Of a stretch of DNA of 8,951 bases, positions 1 to 6,976 are shown piece after piece. Source of the stretch: an uncultured Clostridia bacterium (GTDB lineage Bacteria; Bacillota; Clostridia; Oscillospirales; Ruminococcaceae); assembly GCA_945947715.1 (NCBI GenBank), contig CAMEYZ010000081.1, positions 1 through 8,951 of the forward strand, written 5' to 3'. The stretch's first letter is position 1. Every line of letters starts with the position of its first letter. Position numbers and translations under genes: made by a program. The notes beneath the pieces are model-generated. The model had not been told where the DNA came from and did not search any database. It was given only the letters and a program-made list of their open reading frames with translations.

Positions 1-560
1 TCACCACGCTTCACGATCTTTGCAAGGACCTTATCACCCTCGTGAGCGTCTATCTTCATGGAGGATATCTCCAGCAGCTCCTTGGACAGCGTATCCGGAC
101 GGATAAACAGTCGTCCGTACTCCTTTTCGAGAGTGCCCGAAAACTCGGTAAATACCTCTTCAAGGACCTTTACGACCTCACCCTCAGGCGATTCTCCACG
201 TCTGTCCTTTCTTGGAAGAGCCTTTGCAAGTACCCTATCTCCGGGCATAGCACCCTTTAAGAACTTTCCGGGAACGAACACCTCAGTTCCGTCCTCGGTC
301 TTAAGAAATCCGAAGGTCTTTGCTATTCGAGAAACCTCAGCGGGATATATTCCGTAGGACTCGCAGAGAACAAATCCTGCCTTTCTCTCAAAGATAACTC
401 CCTCCCGCTTTAAAGCCAGGGCAGCCTCCTTGAATTTATCGGGCATAGGATGACGTCCCTTGCATTTCGCGTACAGATCCTTATAGGGCACACATTTTCT
501 GTCGTTCTGCTTTAAAATTTCCCTTATTCTTTTTTTATAGATATCAACATAATCAGTCAT
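1..560 (-). CDS. rnr: Ribonuclease R, N-terminal part (runs off the left edge)
   Basis: RNase R is a processive 3'-to-5' exoribonuclease that degrades structured RNA in the cytoplasm. The visible 186 codons start MTDYVDIYKKRI and hold only the N-terminal, RNA-binding half. A winged-helix-like region covers about residues 5-65, followed by a first cold-shock/OB domain at about 72-135 with the typical string GFLKTEDGTEVFVPGKFLKG and then AMPGDRVLAK. A second OB domain begins near 137 (FSGTLEKEYGRLFIRP). The catalytic RNB domain and S1 domain lie beyond base 1 and cannot be checked. The ATG at 560 follows an AAAGGA ribosome binding site (570-575) and a good sigma-A promoter, so rnr is the first gene of its transcript here. 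In many Firmicutes rnr follows secG; no secG precedes it here, and the gene upstream is divergent. No frameshift is seen in the visible part. Confidence 0.9.
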   Translation of the reverse strand, partial: MTDYVDIYKKRIREILKQNDRKCVPYKDLYAKCKGRHPMPDKFKEAALALKREGVIFERKAGFVLCESYGIYPAEVSRIAKTFGFLKTEDGTEVFVPGKFLKGAMPGDRVLAKALPRKDRRGESPEGEVVKVLEEVFTEFSGTLEKEYGRLFIRPDTLSKELLEISSMKIDAHEGDKVLAKIVKRG

Positions 561-611
561 GACTTTATATCCTTTCGGTAACTTTTTCTGTCCTGTATTA
601 TTTATATTATT

Positions 612-640
612 ATTGTACTCCTTTTTTTCAGTAAAGTCAA
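612..640 (-). promoter_or_regulatory. Sigma-A promoter for rnr
   Basis: Read on the minus strand, TTGACT (635-640) is followed after exactly 17 bases by TACAAT (612-617). Transcription would start near 605, giving a leader of about 45 nt that contains the AAAGGA site. Spacing and hexamers are near consensus. Confidence 0.75.
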
Positions 641-860
641 TAAAATTTTTGACAATACGGCGTAATATTCTGTATTATTTTATACAGATAAAATCAGACG
701 AATTTTTGTATGTAAAGATTTTTCCTTTACACATGTGAACGTTTTCCCGATGTCATTCTGTGTCATTTTAATTTGAATTAGAAAAAATAAACAAATAATT
801 CGTAAGAAATTGCACAAATTTCTGTAAACAAGTGTTCTCATAATTACGTCAAGGTTACAT

Positions 861-879
861 TACGGTTAAAATACGGCGT
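861..879 (+). repeat. TACGG direct repeats upstream of the S11 promoter
   Basis: TACGG occurs at 861-865 and 872-876, exactly 11 bp apart, ending 7 bp before the -35 hexamer of the S11 gene. The second copy is part of AATACGGCGT (870-879), which also occurs at 654-663. An 11-bp direct repeat just upstream of -35 is a geometry known for OmpR/PhoB-type response regulators. An operator role is inference only. Confidence 0.35.
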
Positions 880-885
880 TACTAC

Positions 886-914
886 TTGAAAGAACTGTCA
901 GGCTGTGATAAAAT
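886..914 (+). promoter_or_regulatory. Extended -10 sigma-A promoter for the S11 peptidase gene
   Basis: TTGAAA (886-891), a 17-base spacer and TAAAAT (909-914) are present. TG at 906-907 placed one base before the -10 makes an extended -10. The start would be near 921, about 68 nt ahead of the ATG. Confidence 0.75.
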
Positions 915-988
915 TGTAATCGCTGTGAAAGAAAAAACACAAAAAAACAGCAGGAGAACAAGAAAAAGAACAAAACGGGTCGATAAAT

Positions 989-2143
989 ATGGAAATAAGC
1001 GGAATCAAGAAATCTAACCGGCAGATGCCGCAGATAACCCGCAGCACCTACAGTGAAACCAAAAAGAACAGCGTTCCGATGGACGTAAAGATAAATCGTG
1101 CGCTGATACTTGTTTTGCTTGTGCTTGCGGCGCTGACGACTGTGATGCTCGTAAGCCAGATATCTTTTGTGCGAAACGGAAGCATCAACATCGGTAGCAG
1201 CGGCTATACAGTGCTCAAAACAGAATCGGACAATCGTGCGGACGTGGCGGACGCTTTAAATGCAGTTACAGTCAAATCGTCGAAGATCGAAATTGAAGTA
1301 CCTGACTACTGTCCCGTAAACTACAAGGCGTACTCCCCTATTGCAATGGTGTACGACAAAACTGCGGGAGAAGTCCTCTACTCCAAGAACGAGACCGAAA
1401 AGTGCTACCCCGCAAGCACCACTAAGCTTATGACAGCTGCGGTGGCTCTCGATCTGGCTCCCGATGATTTCCTTTTCGTTGCCGGAGATGAGCTTGATCT
1501 CGTTAAGGACGACGCTCCCAAGGCGGGCATCAACAAATGCTACGGCCTTAACAGACAGGAGCTTGCAGACGGTATCGTGACTATCGGAGGAAGCGATGTT
1601 TCCTACACGGGCGCTGCCGCTATCGGAAAGCTGCTCTGCGAAGATGACGACGTTTCCGCCAGTGAGGCTATTTCCAAGTTCATAGACGCAATGAATACCT
1701 CTGCAAGAAATATCGGCGCGGAAAATACTCATTTTTCCAACCCCGACGGATATTACGGCGACGACAACTACACCACCGCCAAGGACATGATGAAAATTGC
1801 GATATATGCTTCTGACCATAAGGAAATAGCTGCGGCTGCTTCAAAGGAGGTTTCCTCAGGAAGACTTGCCTCGGGTCAGACATATTTCTGGCCAAACTCC
1901 AACAGAATGGTGGTTCCGGAAAGCAGGGAGTATTATGAACATGCTACCGGACTTAAAACAGGCATGACCGATAATACAGGCTACTGCATGGCGGCTTCCG
2001 CTGAGCAGTACGGACATGAGCTTATCTGCATCGTTATGAACTGCGAGTCCGAGGAGTACAGATACCTTGACGTAAAGAATCTGTTTGAAATATCCTTCTC
2101 CTATATCGAGGAATTTTCCACCGCCGAAACAGGCGAAACCTAA
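989..2143 (+). CDS. Peptidase S11 (D-alanyl-D-alanine carboxypeptidase-like), N-terminally anchored, SxN motif degenerate
   Basis: S11 enzymes remove the terminal D-Ala from peptidoglycan stem peptides outside the membrane. This 384-residue protein has a basic cytoplasmic N-terminus (1-36), one membrane segment (about 37-59, ALILVLLVLAALTTVMLV) and an extracellular S11 domain from about 115. The SxxK motif is Ser143-Thr-Thr-Lys146 (YPASTTKLMTA) and the KTG motif is Lys323-Thr-Gly325 (GLKTGMT). The conserved stretch NTHFSNPDG...YTTAKDM is also present. Where the family has SGN (as in LLPSGNDAA), this protein reads TIGGSDVS (198-205), so both Ser and Asn of SxN seem replaced. The C-terminal PBP5_C domain and amphipathic anchor helix are absent; the N-terminal helix replaces them. 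The start at 989 lacks a convincing Shine-Dalgarno; CAGGAG at 951-956 is too far, but no other start lies between it and the upstream stop. It appears monocistronic. Family call is firm, activity uncertain. Confidence 0.88.
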   Translation: MEISGIKKSNRQMPQITRSTYSETKKNSVPMDVKINRALILVLLVLAALTTVMLVSQISFVRNGSINIGSSGYTVLKTESDNRADVADALNAVTVKSSKIEIEVPDYCPVNYKAYSPIAMVYDKTAGEVLYSKNETEKCYPASTTKLMTAAVALDLAPDDFLFVAGDELDLVKDDAPKAGINKCYGLNRQELADGIVTIGGSDVSYTGAAAIGKLLCEDDDVSASEAISKFIDAMNTSARNIGAENTHFSNPDGYYGDDNYTTAKDMMKIAIYASDHKEIAAAASKEVSSGRLASGQTYFWPNSNRMVVPESREYYEHATGLKTGMTDNTGYCMAASAEQYGHELICIVMNCESEEYRYLDVKNLFEISFSYIEEFSTAETGET

Positions 2144-2154
2144 TATGCATTTAC

Positions 2155-2190
2155 AGGCTGTCTTACAAGAGAAGGCAGCCTTTATCATTT
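2155..2190 (+). terminator. Terminator after the S11 peptidase gene
   Basis: AGGCTGTCTT (2155-2164) pairs with AAGGCAGCCT (2172-2181) across a 7-base loop with one G-U wobble, followed by the T-rich tail TTATCATTT. It begins 12 bases after the stop codon. The tail is broken by A and C, so efficiency is uncertain. Confidence 0.65.
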
Positions 2191-2232
2191 AAAAAAATCC
2201 GCCGGAAAGCTGTTCTTTGCTTTCCGGCGGAT
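2191..2232 (-). terminator. Terminator after the VWA protein gene
   Basis: A perfect 14-bp GC-rich stem (ATCCGCCGGAAAGC at 2197-2210 with its complement at 2219-2232, 8-base loop) is followed on the minus strand by a run of T (complement of the A run at 2191-2197). It lies 18 bases past the stop of the minus-strand gene and converges with the plus-strand terminator next to it. Confidence 0.9.
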
Positions 2233-2250
2233 GTTCACTTTCCGAAGATA

Positions 2251-4218
2251 TTATTTGATGTAATTTTCAATATATTTTTCTACCAGCTCTTCAAAATCGT
2301 CACGATAGCCTATGTCAGCTGTTTTGTCGTCGGAAGAGATATCCTTCAGCAGCTTTTTCACGCCGTTTATGCTGGACATTCCTTTATAGGGGCTGTCCTT
2401 CAGCAGCATGCCAAACTCTGTCACTGCACAGCAGAATTTCATTCGTCCACTCATTTTCTCGTAAGGATCGTAATTTTTGCCTTTTATGACTGTGGATAAC
2501 TGCACCGACTTTTCCTCACCGGGATTTTTGTATCGTATCTTCAAGGTACACCATTCGCCTTTGCCCTTTCCCGAAGAGGTCTGATATTTCAGTGAACCGT
2601 CACTGTCAGACTTCATTTTCAACTCATAAAGAACGGTCACGCTGTCCCCTGCGCCCACATCCCCTGCATCCTTTGCGTCGTTGGTGAAGTCCTCGTTGTT
2701 CAGCCTGCGGTTGTCATAGCCGATAAGACGATAGCTGCCGATATATTCGGGATTGAATTCCAGCTGCATTTTAACATCGTCCGCAATGGTGAAGAGGGTA
2801 CTGTTGCGCTCCTCGATAAGCACCTTTGAGGCTTCCTTTGCACTGTCGATGTAGTGATAGCTGCCGTTGCCGTTATCTGCAAGAGCTTCAAGCTTTTCGT
2901 CCTTGAGATTGTCCTCGCCGAAGCCCAGCGCTGTCAGATATATGCCCGTTTTGCGCTTTTCCGAGATAAGCTCAACAAGCTCGTCGGTGTCGGATATTCC
3001 CACGTTGAGGTCACCGTCGGTGGCAAGGATAACTCTGTTGTTGCCGCCCTCGATGAAATAATGCTCAGCGATATCATATGCTGCTCTGATACCGCCCTCT
3101 CCGTTGGTGCTGCCACCTGCGTCCATGCACTCGGTCATTGCCTTTACGGTGCGGGTCTGATTTCCCTTAGCACCTGCCAGCACAACATGCTCGTCCCCGG
3201 CATAGGTCACAATAGATATCCTGTCATTTTCGGTCAGAGTTTCGGTCAGCATGTTTATGGATTCCTTGACAAGTGGAAGCTTATTGTCATCCCACATGGA
3301 GCCGCTGGTGTCCACAAGGAACACAAGGTTTGATGCGGGAGTATCCTCTGCGGCGATATCCTTGCCCTGAATGCCTATCATCATAAGCTTGGAGTCCTTG
3401 TTCCAGGGACAGTCAGAAAGCTCATAGGTCACGGAAAAGGGCGATTTCCCCTTAGGCTGTACATAATTGTAATCAAAGTAGTTGAGCATCTCCTCAATGC
3501 GGACAGCGTCCTCGGGGATAGTTCTCTTCTCGTTTATCAGTCTGCGGAGATTTGCATAGGAGGCTGTGTCAACGTCCGCGGAAAAGGTGGATACGGGGTC
3601 GGTGGAGGTGTTTTTGAAAGCGCTTTCCTCTGCGTGGGAGTATTCCTCGGAATTAAGTGTCACCGCGACTGATTCTATCGGTTCATATGAGATCTCTTCT
3701 TCGATATAGCAATAATCGTCAAGAGCCCCTCCTTCATAATCTATCTCTGCACCTGCTACCGATTCGACAGACTCCTCTTGACCATATGTGCGGGGAGAAT
3801 ACTTACATGTAACGTGGTTGGACGTGGAACTGTAATAGATATTGTCATTATAATCATAAGTAACAGCTTGTACAGCATAAGTCACTCTGCTGTCAGCATA
3901 GTCTAAATTGAAAAACTCGTCATAGGTGGAAGCAATCTTTATATACTTCCCGCCATTGCCGACCCTATACACATAATAAAGCAGTGCATTTTCCACAGGC
4001 GTCCATTCAAGATAAGATCCCCAATAAGAATCCGAATTGAGCGTAAGCTTGGGTTTTGAACGATTAAAGGTCCTTATCTCATTGGTATTTTTTTCTGCGG
4101 AGATAGGCTCGGGAAGCTGCGTCATATCTATCTCAGCCGATACTCCCACAGGAAATGCGGACAGCGTCCCGACAGATATGGTCATGGCAAGGATAAATGC
4201 GATACGTTTTTTGTTCAT
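2251..4218 (-). CDS. Secreted YfbK-like von Willebrand factor A protein with Fn3-like N-terminal region
   Basis: The 655-residue protein starts with a Sec signal peptide (MNKKRIAFILAMTISVGTLS..., likely cleavage after VSA near residue 28) without a lipobox Cys. A fibronectin-III-like region follows (about 55-140), then an acidic linker (about 145-200). The rest matches the YfbK architecture: a VWA N-terminal region (FSADVDTASYANLRR, near 212-226), a VWA domain (about 297-470), and a C-terminal DUF3520-type region ending with GRMKFCCAVTEFGMLL (about 591-606). The metal-binding MIDAS is intact: Asp303-x-Ser305-x-Ser307 (VDTSGSM), Thr371 (GGST) and Asp401 (ATDGD). VWA domains of this kind bind protein partners in a metal-dependent way; the ligand is unknown. 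No LPXTG or C-terminal membrane anchor is seen, so it is probably secreted or wall-associated non-covalently. AAAGGGG (4227-4233) precedes the ATG. It is alone in its transcript. Confidence 0.88.
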   Translation of the reverse strand: MNKKRIAFILAMTISVGTLSAFPVGVSAEIDMTQLPEPISAEKNTNEIRTFNRSKPKLTLNSDSYWGSYLEWTPVENALLYYVYRVGNGGKYIKIASTYDEFFNLDYADSRVTYAVQAVTYDYNDNIYYSSTSNHVTCKYSPRTYGQEESVESVAGAEIDYEGGALDDYCYIEEEISYEPIESVAVTLNSEEYSHAEESAFKNTSTDPVSTFSADVDTASYANLRRLINEKRTIPEDAVRIEEMLNYFDYNYVQPKGKSPFSVTYELSDCPWNKDSKLMMIGIQGKDIAAEDTPASNLVFLVDTSGSMWDDNKLPLVKESINMLTETLTENDRISIVTYAGDEHVVLAGAKGNQTRTVKAMTECMDAGGSTNGEGGIRAAYDIAEHYFIEGGNNRVILATDGDLNVGISDTDELVELISEKRKTGIYLTALGFGEDNLKDEKLEALADNGNGSYHYIDSAKEASKVLIEERNSTLFTIADDVKMQLEFNPEYIGSYRLIGYDNRRLNNEDFTNDAKDAGDVGAGDSVTVLYELKMKSDSDGSLKYQTSSGKGKGEWCTLKIRYKNPGEEKSVQLSTVIKGKNYDPYEKMSGRMKFCCAVTEFGMLLKDSPYKGMSSINGVKKLLKDISSDDKTADIGYRDDFEELVEKYIENYIK

Positions 4219-4251
4219 AGATGTTACCCCTTTCAGTCATGTATTTTCTAT

Positions 4252-4280
4252 ATTATAGCGCTTATGGATATGAATGTCAA
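4252..4280 (-). promoter_or_regulatory. Perfect-consensus sigma-A promoter for the VWA gene
   Basis: On the minus strand TTGACA (4275-4280), a 17-base spacer and TATAAT (4252-4257) match the sigma-A consensus at every position. The transcript would start near 4245, giving a leader of about 27 nt that includes the ribosome binding site. Confidence 0.85.
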
Positions 4281-4373
4281 CGGGTAATATATATCTGTAA
4301 TAAAATTTTGTCAATTGAAACCGTATCATATTTTTTTGATATCGTTTACCGAAAAAATAAAATCGTTTTCAAG

Positions 4374-4387
4374 TGTAAACGCTTTAA
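4374..4387 (+). promoter_or_regulatory. cre-like / LacI-family operator candidate
   Basis: TGTAAACGCTTTAA matches the catabolite-responsive-element pattern TGWAANCGNTNWCA except for A in place of the penultimate C. It lies 18 bp upstream of the -35 of the DUF1015/phosphorylase operon, a position where CcpA can activate. Related half-sites ATCGTTT occur nearby at 4341-4347 and 4362-4368. Function is inferred; a chance match in AT-rich DNA is possible. Confidence 0.35.
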
Positions 4388-4405
4388 AATCTTCGCATTT
4401 ATCTA

Positions 4406-4434
4406 TTGATTTTTTTGTTTTCATGGTGTATAAT
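4406..4434 (+). promoter_or_regulatory. Sigma-A promoter for the DUF1015-phosphorylase operon
   Basis: TTGATT (4406-4411), a 17-base spacer and a perfect TATAAT (4429-4434) are present. Transcription would start near 4441, about 64 nt before the ATG at 4505. An in-frame ATG at 4406 overlaps this -35 element, which argues against it as the gene start. Confidence 0.8.
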
Positions 4435-4504
4435 GATAGTGTTTTATGCAAGTCATGGCAGAACGTTTTTTACGTCTGCAAAAATTTCCAAAGGAGCAAA
4501 CGCT

Positions 4505-5770
4505 ATGAGTACAGCCTTTAAAGCGGCGGATATACTTCTGCCGCGTGAATCTGCCGACATGTCAAAATGGTCGGTAGTAGCCTGCGACCAATACACCTCG
4601 CAGCCCGAATACTGGACGGAAACAGCGCGCATCGTCGGAGAATCGCCATCTGCGCTGAATCTGATACTTCCAGAGGTATATCTGGGCTCGCAGGACGTTG
4701 ACAAGCGCATTTCGGATATTCATAAGAATATGGAAAAATATCTTTCGGAGGGCCTGTTCACCGAATACAAGAACTCCATGATCTACGTTGAACGCATGAC
4801 CTCGGACGGTATGCGTGCAGGTATTGTGGGCATGATCGACCTGGAGGAATACGACTACCGCAAGGGCAGCACTTCGTCGGTAAGAGCTACCGAGGCAACA
4901 GTCGTTGAGAGAATACCACCCAGAATCAAGGTTCGCGACGGCGCACCACTGGAGCTGCCACACATTATGATACTTATCGACGACGGAAAGGGTACGGTCA
5001 TCGAACCCCTTGCTGGGAAAAAGTCTTCCATGAAAAAGCTCTATGATTTTGACCTGATGCAGAAGGGTGGTCACATTTCCGGCTATCTTATCCCCGATGA
5101 GGAGATAAGCCGCATAGACTCGTCCCTGACAGCTCTCGGCGATAAGAACGCTTTTAATGAAAGATACGGTCTTTCCGACAAGCCAGTGCTCCTGTACGCA
5201 ATGGGCGACGGAAACCACTCCCTTGCCACTGCAAAGGAATACTATGAAAAGCTCAAGGCTGAAAATCCCGATAAGGATATGTCAAATCATCCCGCAAGAT
5301 ATGCTCTCTGCGAGATAGTAAATCTTCACAGCCCTGCTCTTCGCTTCGAGGCTATCCATAGGATAGTCAGCAAGGTCGATGTGAACGCTCTGCTTGATAC
5401 ACTCAAAGCTGAGCTTTCCGCAGATGAAGCTCCCGCTGAGGGTCAGTCCTTCACTGTAGTTGACGGTGATAAGGATATCAGACTTTTCATCGGAAAGCCC
5501 ACATCAAATCTCACAGTCGGCAGCCTGCAGCAGTTCCTTGATAAGTACATCAAGGAAAATGGCGGCGAAATAGATTATATCCACGGCGAGGACGTTGTTC
5601 GTAAGCTTGCTGAGGATAAAAGCAGCGTCGGCTTCCTGCTGCCCGATATGAGCAAGGAGGAGCTTTTCCCCACGGTCATCAAGGACGGTGCTCTGCCCAG
5701 AAAGACCTTCTCCATGGGCCACGCCGAGGATAAGCGCTTTTACGCAGAATGTAGAAAAATAACAGAATAA
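4505..5770 (+). CDS. DUF1015 family protein
   Basis: This 421-residue protein is recognised as DUF1015, a family without a firmly established function to my knowledge. In other Clostridia its genes often sit with serine-biosynthesis genes such as serA and serC; no such neighbour is visible here. The typical N-terminus (FKAADILLPRESADMSKWSV), the central motif YAMGDGNHSLATAK (231-244) and the C-terminal LPRKTFSMGHAEDKRFY (397-413) are present. The DGNH motif resembles the DGHHR motif of ParB/sulfiredoxin-fold serine kinases, which is a weak functional hint only. The start is fixed by AAGGAG at 4491-4496, 8 bases before ATG 4505; the frame stays open back to 4406, but that ATG lies in the promoter. 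No signal peptide or membrane segment is seen, so it is cytoplasmic. It ends 20 bp before the phosphorylase gene and is probably cotranscribed with it. Confidence 0.87.
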   Translation: MSTAFKAADILLPRESADMSKWSVVACDQYTSQPEYWTETARIVGESPSALNLILPEVYLGSQDVDKRISDIHKNMEKYLSEGLFTEYKNSMIYVERMTSDGMRAGIVGMIDLEEYDYRKGSTSSVRATEATVVERIPPRIKVRDGAPLELPHIMILIDDGKGTVIEPLAGKKSSMKKLYDFDLMQKGGHISGYLIPDEEISRIDSSLTALGDKNAFNERYGLSDKPVLLYAMGDGNHSLATAKEYYEKLKAENPDKDMSNHPARYALCEIVNLHSPALRFEAIHRIVSKVDVNALLDTLKAELSADEAPAEGQSFTVVDGDKDIRLFIGKPTSNLTVGSLQQFLDKYIKENGGEIDYIHGEDVVRKLAEDKSSVGFLLPDMSKEELFPTVIKDGALPRKTFSMGHAEDKRFYAECRKITE

Positions 5771-5790
5771 CTTAACACGGAGGAACGATC

Positions 5791-6969
5791 ATGTCATCAA
5801 TTTTTGAAGAAAACAAGACAAAAGTAGTTGAAAAATACGAGCAGCTCATCACACGCAAAAACAAGGTGTCAGACTGCTATAACGGCATCTATGACCGCTA
5901 TGAATATCCCGTACTCACTGCGGACCATATCCCCTATTACTGGAAGTATGACCTCGACCCCCAGACTAATCCCTACTTCATGGAGAGACTGGGCATAAAT
6001 GCAGTGCTCAACAGTGGAGCTATCTATCTTAACGGCAAGTATTATCTCGTGGCAAGAGTGGAGGGAAACGATAGAAAATCCTTCTTTGCAGTTGCTGAGA
6101 GCGACAACGGAATTGATAATTTCCGCTTCTGGGATTACCCCGTAGTCCTCCCCGATACACAGCCCGAGGAAACCAACGTTTACGACATGCGTCTCACTCA
6201 GCACGAGGACGGCTGGATATACGGCGTTTTCTGCTCCGAGAGCAAGGATACCTCATCTAACGACCTGTCCGCTGCCACTGCACAGGCAGGCATCGTCCGC
6301 ACCAAGGACCTTAAGACATGGGAAAGACTTCCTAATCTGAAGTCAAAGTCTCCCCAGCAGAGAAATGTTGTGCTTCACCCCGAATTTGTTGACGGAAAGT
6401 ATGCCTTCTATACCCGTCCTCAGGACGATTTCATTCAGACAGGCTCCGGCGGAGGCGTATGCTTCGGTCTCTGCGAGGATATCACAAATCCCGTTATCTG
6501 CACCGAAGAGGTCGTTATCTCCCCCAGACAGTACCACACCATTACCGAGGTCAAGAATGGCGCAGGCGCTGTGCCTATCAAGACTCCCAAGGGCTGGATA
6601 CATATTGCCCACGGCGTAAGAAATACCGCTGCAGGGCTGCGCTATGTCATCTATGTATTCGCTACCGACCTCAACGACCCCTCTAAGCTCATTGCATCTC
6701 CTTCGGGACTTTTCATCGCTCCCCATGGCAGCGAGAGAGTGGGAGACGTTTCCAACGTTGTATTCACAAACGGAGCTATCGTCCGCGAAAACGGCGATGT
6801 TTACATCTACTATGCTTCCTCCGACACAAGAGTCCACGTTGCCACCACAACAGTGGACAAGCTCATGGACTACACCTTCAATACACCCTCAGACCCCCTG
6901 CGCTCGGTTGACTGCGTAAAGCAGAGATGCATTCTTATCGAAAAGAACATGAAGTTCCTTAACAAGTAA
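5791..6969 (+). CDS. mgp: 4-O-beta-D-mannosyl-D-glucose phosphorylase (GH130)
   Basis: The enzyme phosphorolyses 4-O-beta-D-mannosyl-D-glucose to alpha-mannose 1-phosphate and glucose, the cytoplasmic end of the beta-mannan disaccharide route in which mannobiose is first epimerised. The 392 residues cover the whole five-bladed propeller expected of GH130 and match subfamily 1 in length (about 390). Visible family motifs are ARVEGNDRKSFFAVAESDNG (88-107), NVYDMRLTQHEDGW (129-142), where Asp132 sits at the place of the general-acid Asp131 of the Bacteroides fragilis enzyme, and YHTITEVKNGAGAVPIKTPKGW (from 248), followed by IHIAHGVRNTAAGLRY. No signal peptide is present. GGAGGA (5779-5784) lies 6 bases before the ATG. 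It is the second gene of a two-gene operon after DUF1015. Epimerase, mannanase and transporter genes usually linked to it are not in the window, so mannosylglucose specificity rests on sequence resemblance alone. Confidence 0.9.
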   Translation: MSSIFEENKTKVVEKYEQLITRKNKVSDCYNGIYDRYEYPVLTADHIPYYWKYDLDPQTNPYFMERLGINAVLNSGAIYLNGKYYLVARVEGNDRKSFFAVAESDNGIDNFRFWDYPVVLPDTQPEETNVYDMRLTQHEDGWIYGVFCSESKDTSSNDLSAATAQAGIVRTKDLKTWERLPNLKSKSPQQRNVVLHPEFVDGKYAFYTRPQDDFIQTGSGGGVCFGLCEDITNPVICTEEVVISPRQYHTITEVKNGAGAVPIKTPKGWIHIAHGVRNTAAGLRYVIYVFATDLNDPSKLIASPSGLFIAPHGSERVGDVSNVVFTNGAIVRENGDVYIYYASSDTRVHVATTTVDKLMDYTFNTPSDPLRSVDCVKQRCILIEKNMKFLNK

Positions 6970-6976
6970 TTATTAT

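Larger units (their letters stand above)
561..988. other. Divergent intergenic region rnr / S11 peptidase
   Basis: This AT-rich 428-bp gap holds the rnr promoter on the minus strand (612-640) and the S11 gene promoter on the plus strand (886-914). A second plus-strand promoter candidate is TTGACA (649-654), an 18-base spacer, and TATTAT (673-678); if used it would give a leader of over 300 nt. The 10-mer AATACGGCGT occurs twice, at 654-663 and 870-879. TGTCATT is repeated one helical turn apart at 751-757 and 761-767. A weak AT-rich inverted repeat, AGAAATT/AATTTCT, spans 805-823. No credible small gene, riboswitch core or structured RNA was recognised. Confidence 0.6.

Noticed and set aside
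734..747. cre-like sequence TGTGAACGTTTTCC
   Set aside because: It has two mismatches to the cre pattern and lies about 140 bp upstream of the S11 promoter with no carbon-related gene beside it; likely chance.
1256..1819. 187-codon open frame on the minus strand inside the S11 gene
   Set aside because: It is antisense to a gene with clear family motifs, has no ribosome binding site and its translation resembles no family. It reflects codon bias of the real gene.
2854..3333. 159-codon open frame on the plus strand inside the VWA gene
   Set aside because: Shadow of the VWA domain coding sequence; no signals for expression.
4406..4504. Longer N-terminus for the DUF1015 protein (ATG at 4406)
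   Set aside because: That ATG lies in the -35 element of a good promoter and has no ribosome binding site, while AAGGAG sits correctly before ATG 4505 and the family N-terminus begins there.
4562..5218. 218-codon open frame on the minus strand inside the DUF1015 gene
   Set aside because: Fully antisense to the DUF1015 gene, without promoter, ribosome binding site or recognisable motifs.
6343..6837. 164-codon minus-strand frame inside the phosphorylase gene
   Set aside because: Antisense shadow of a well-supported GH130 gene.
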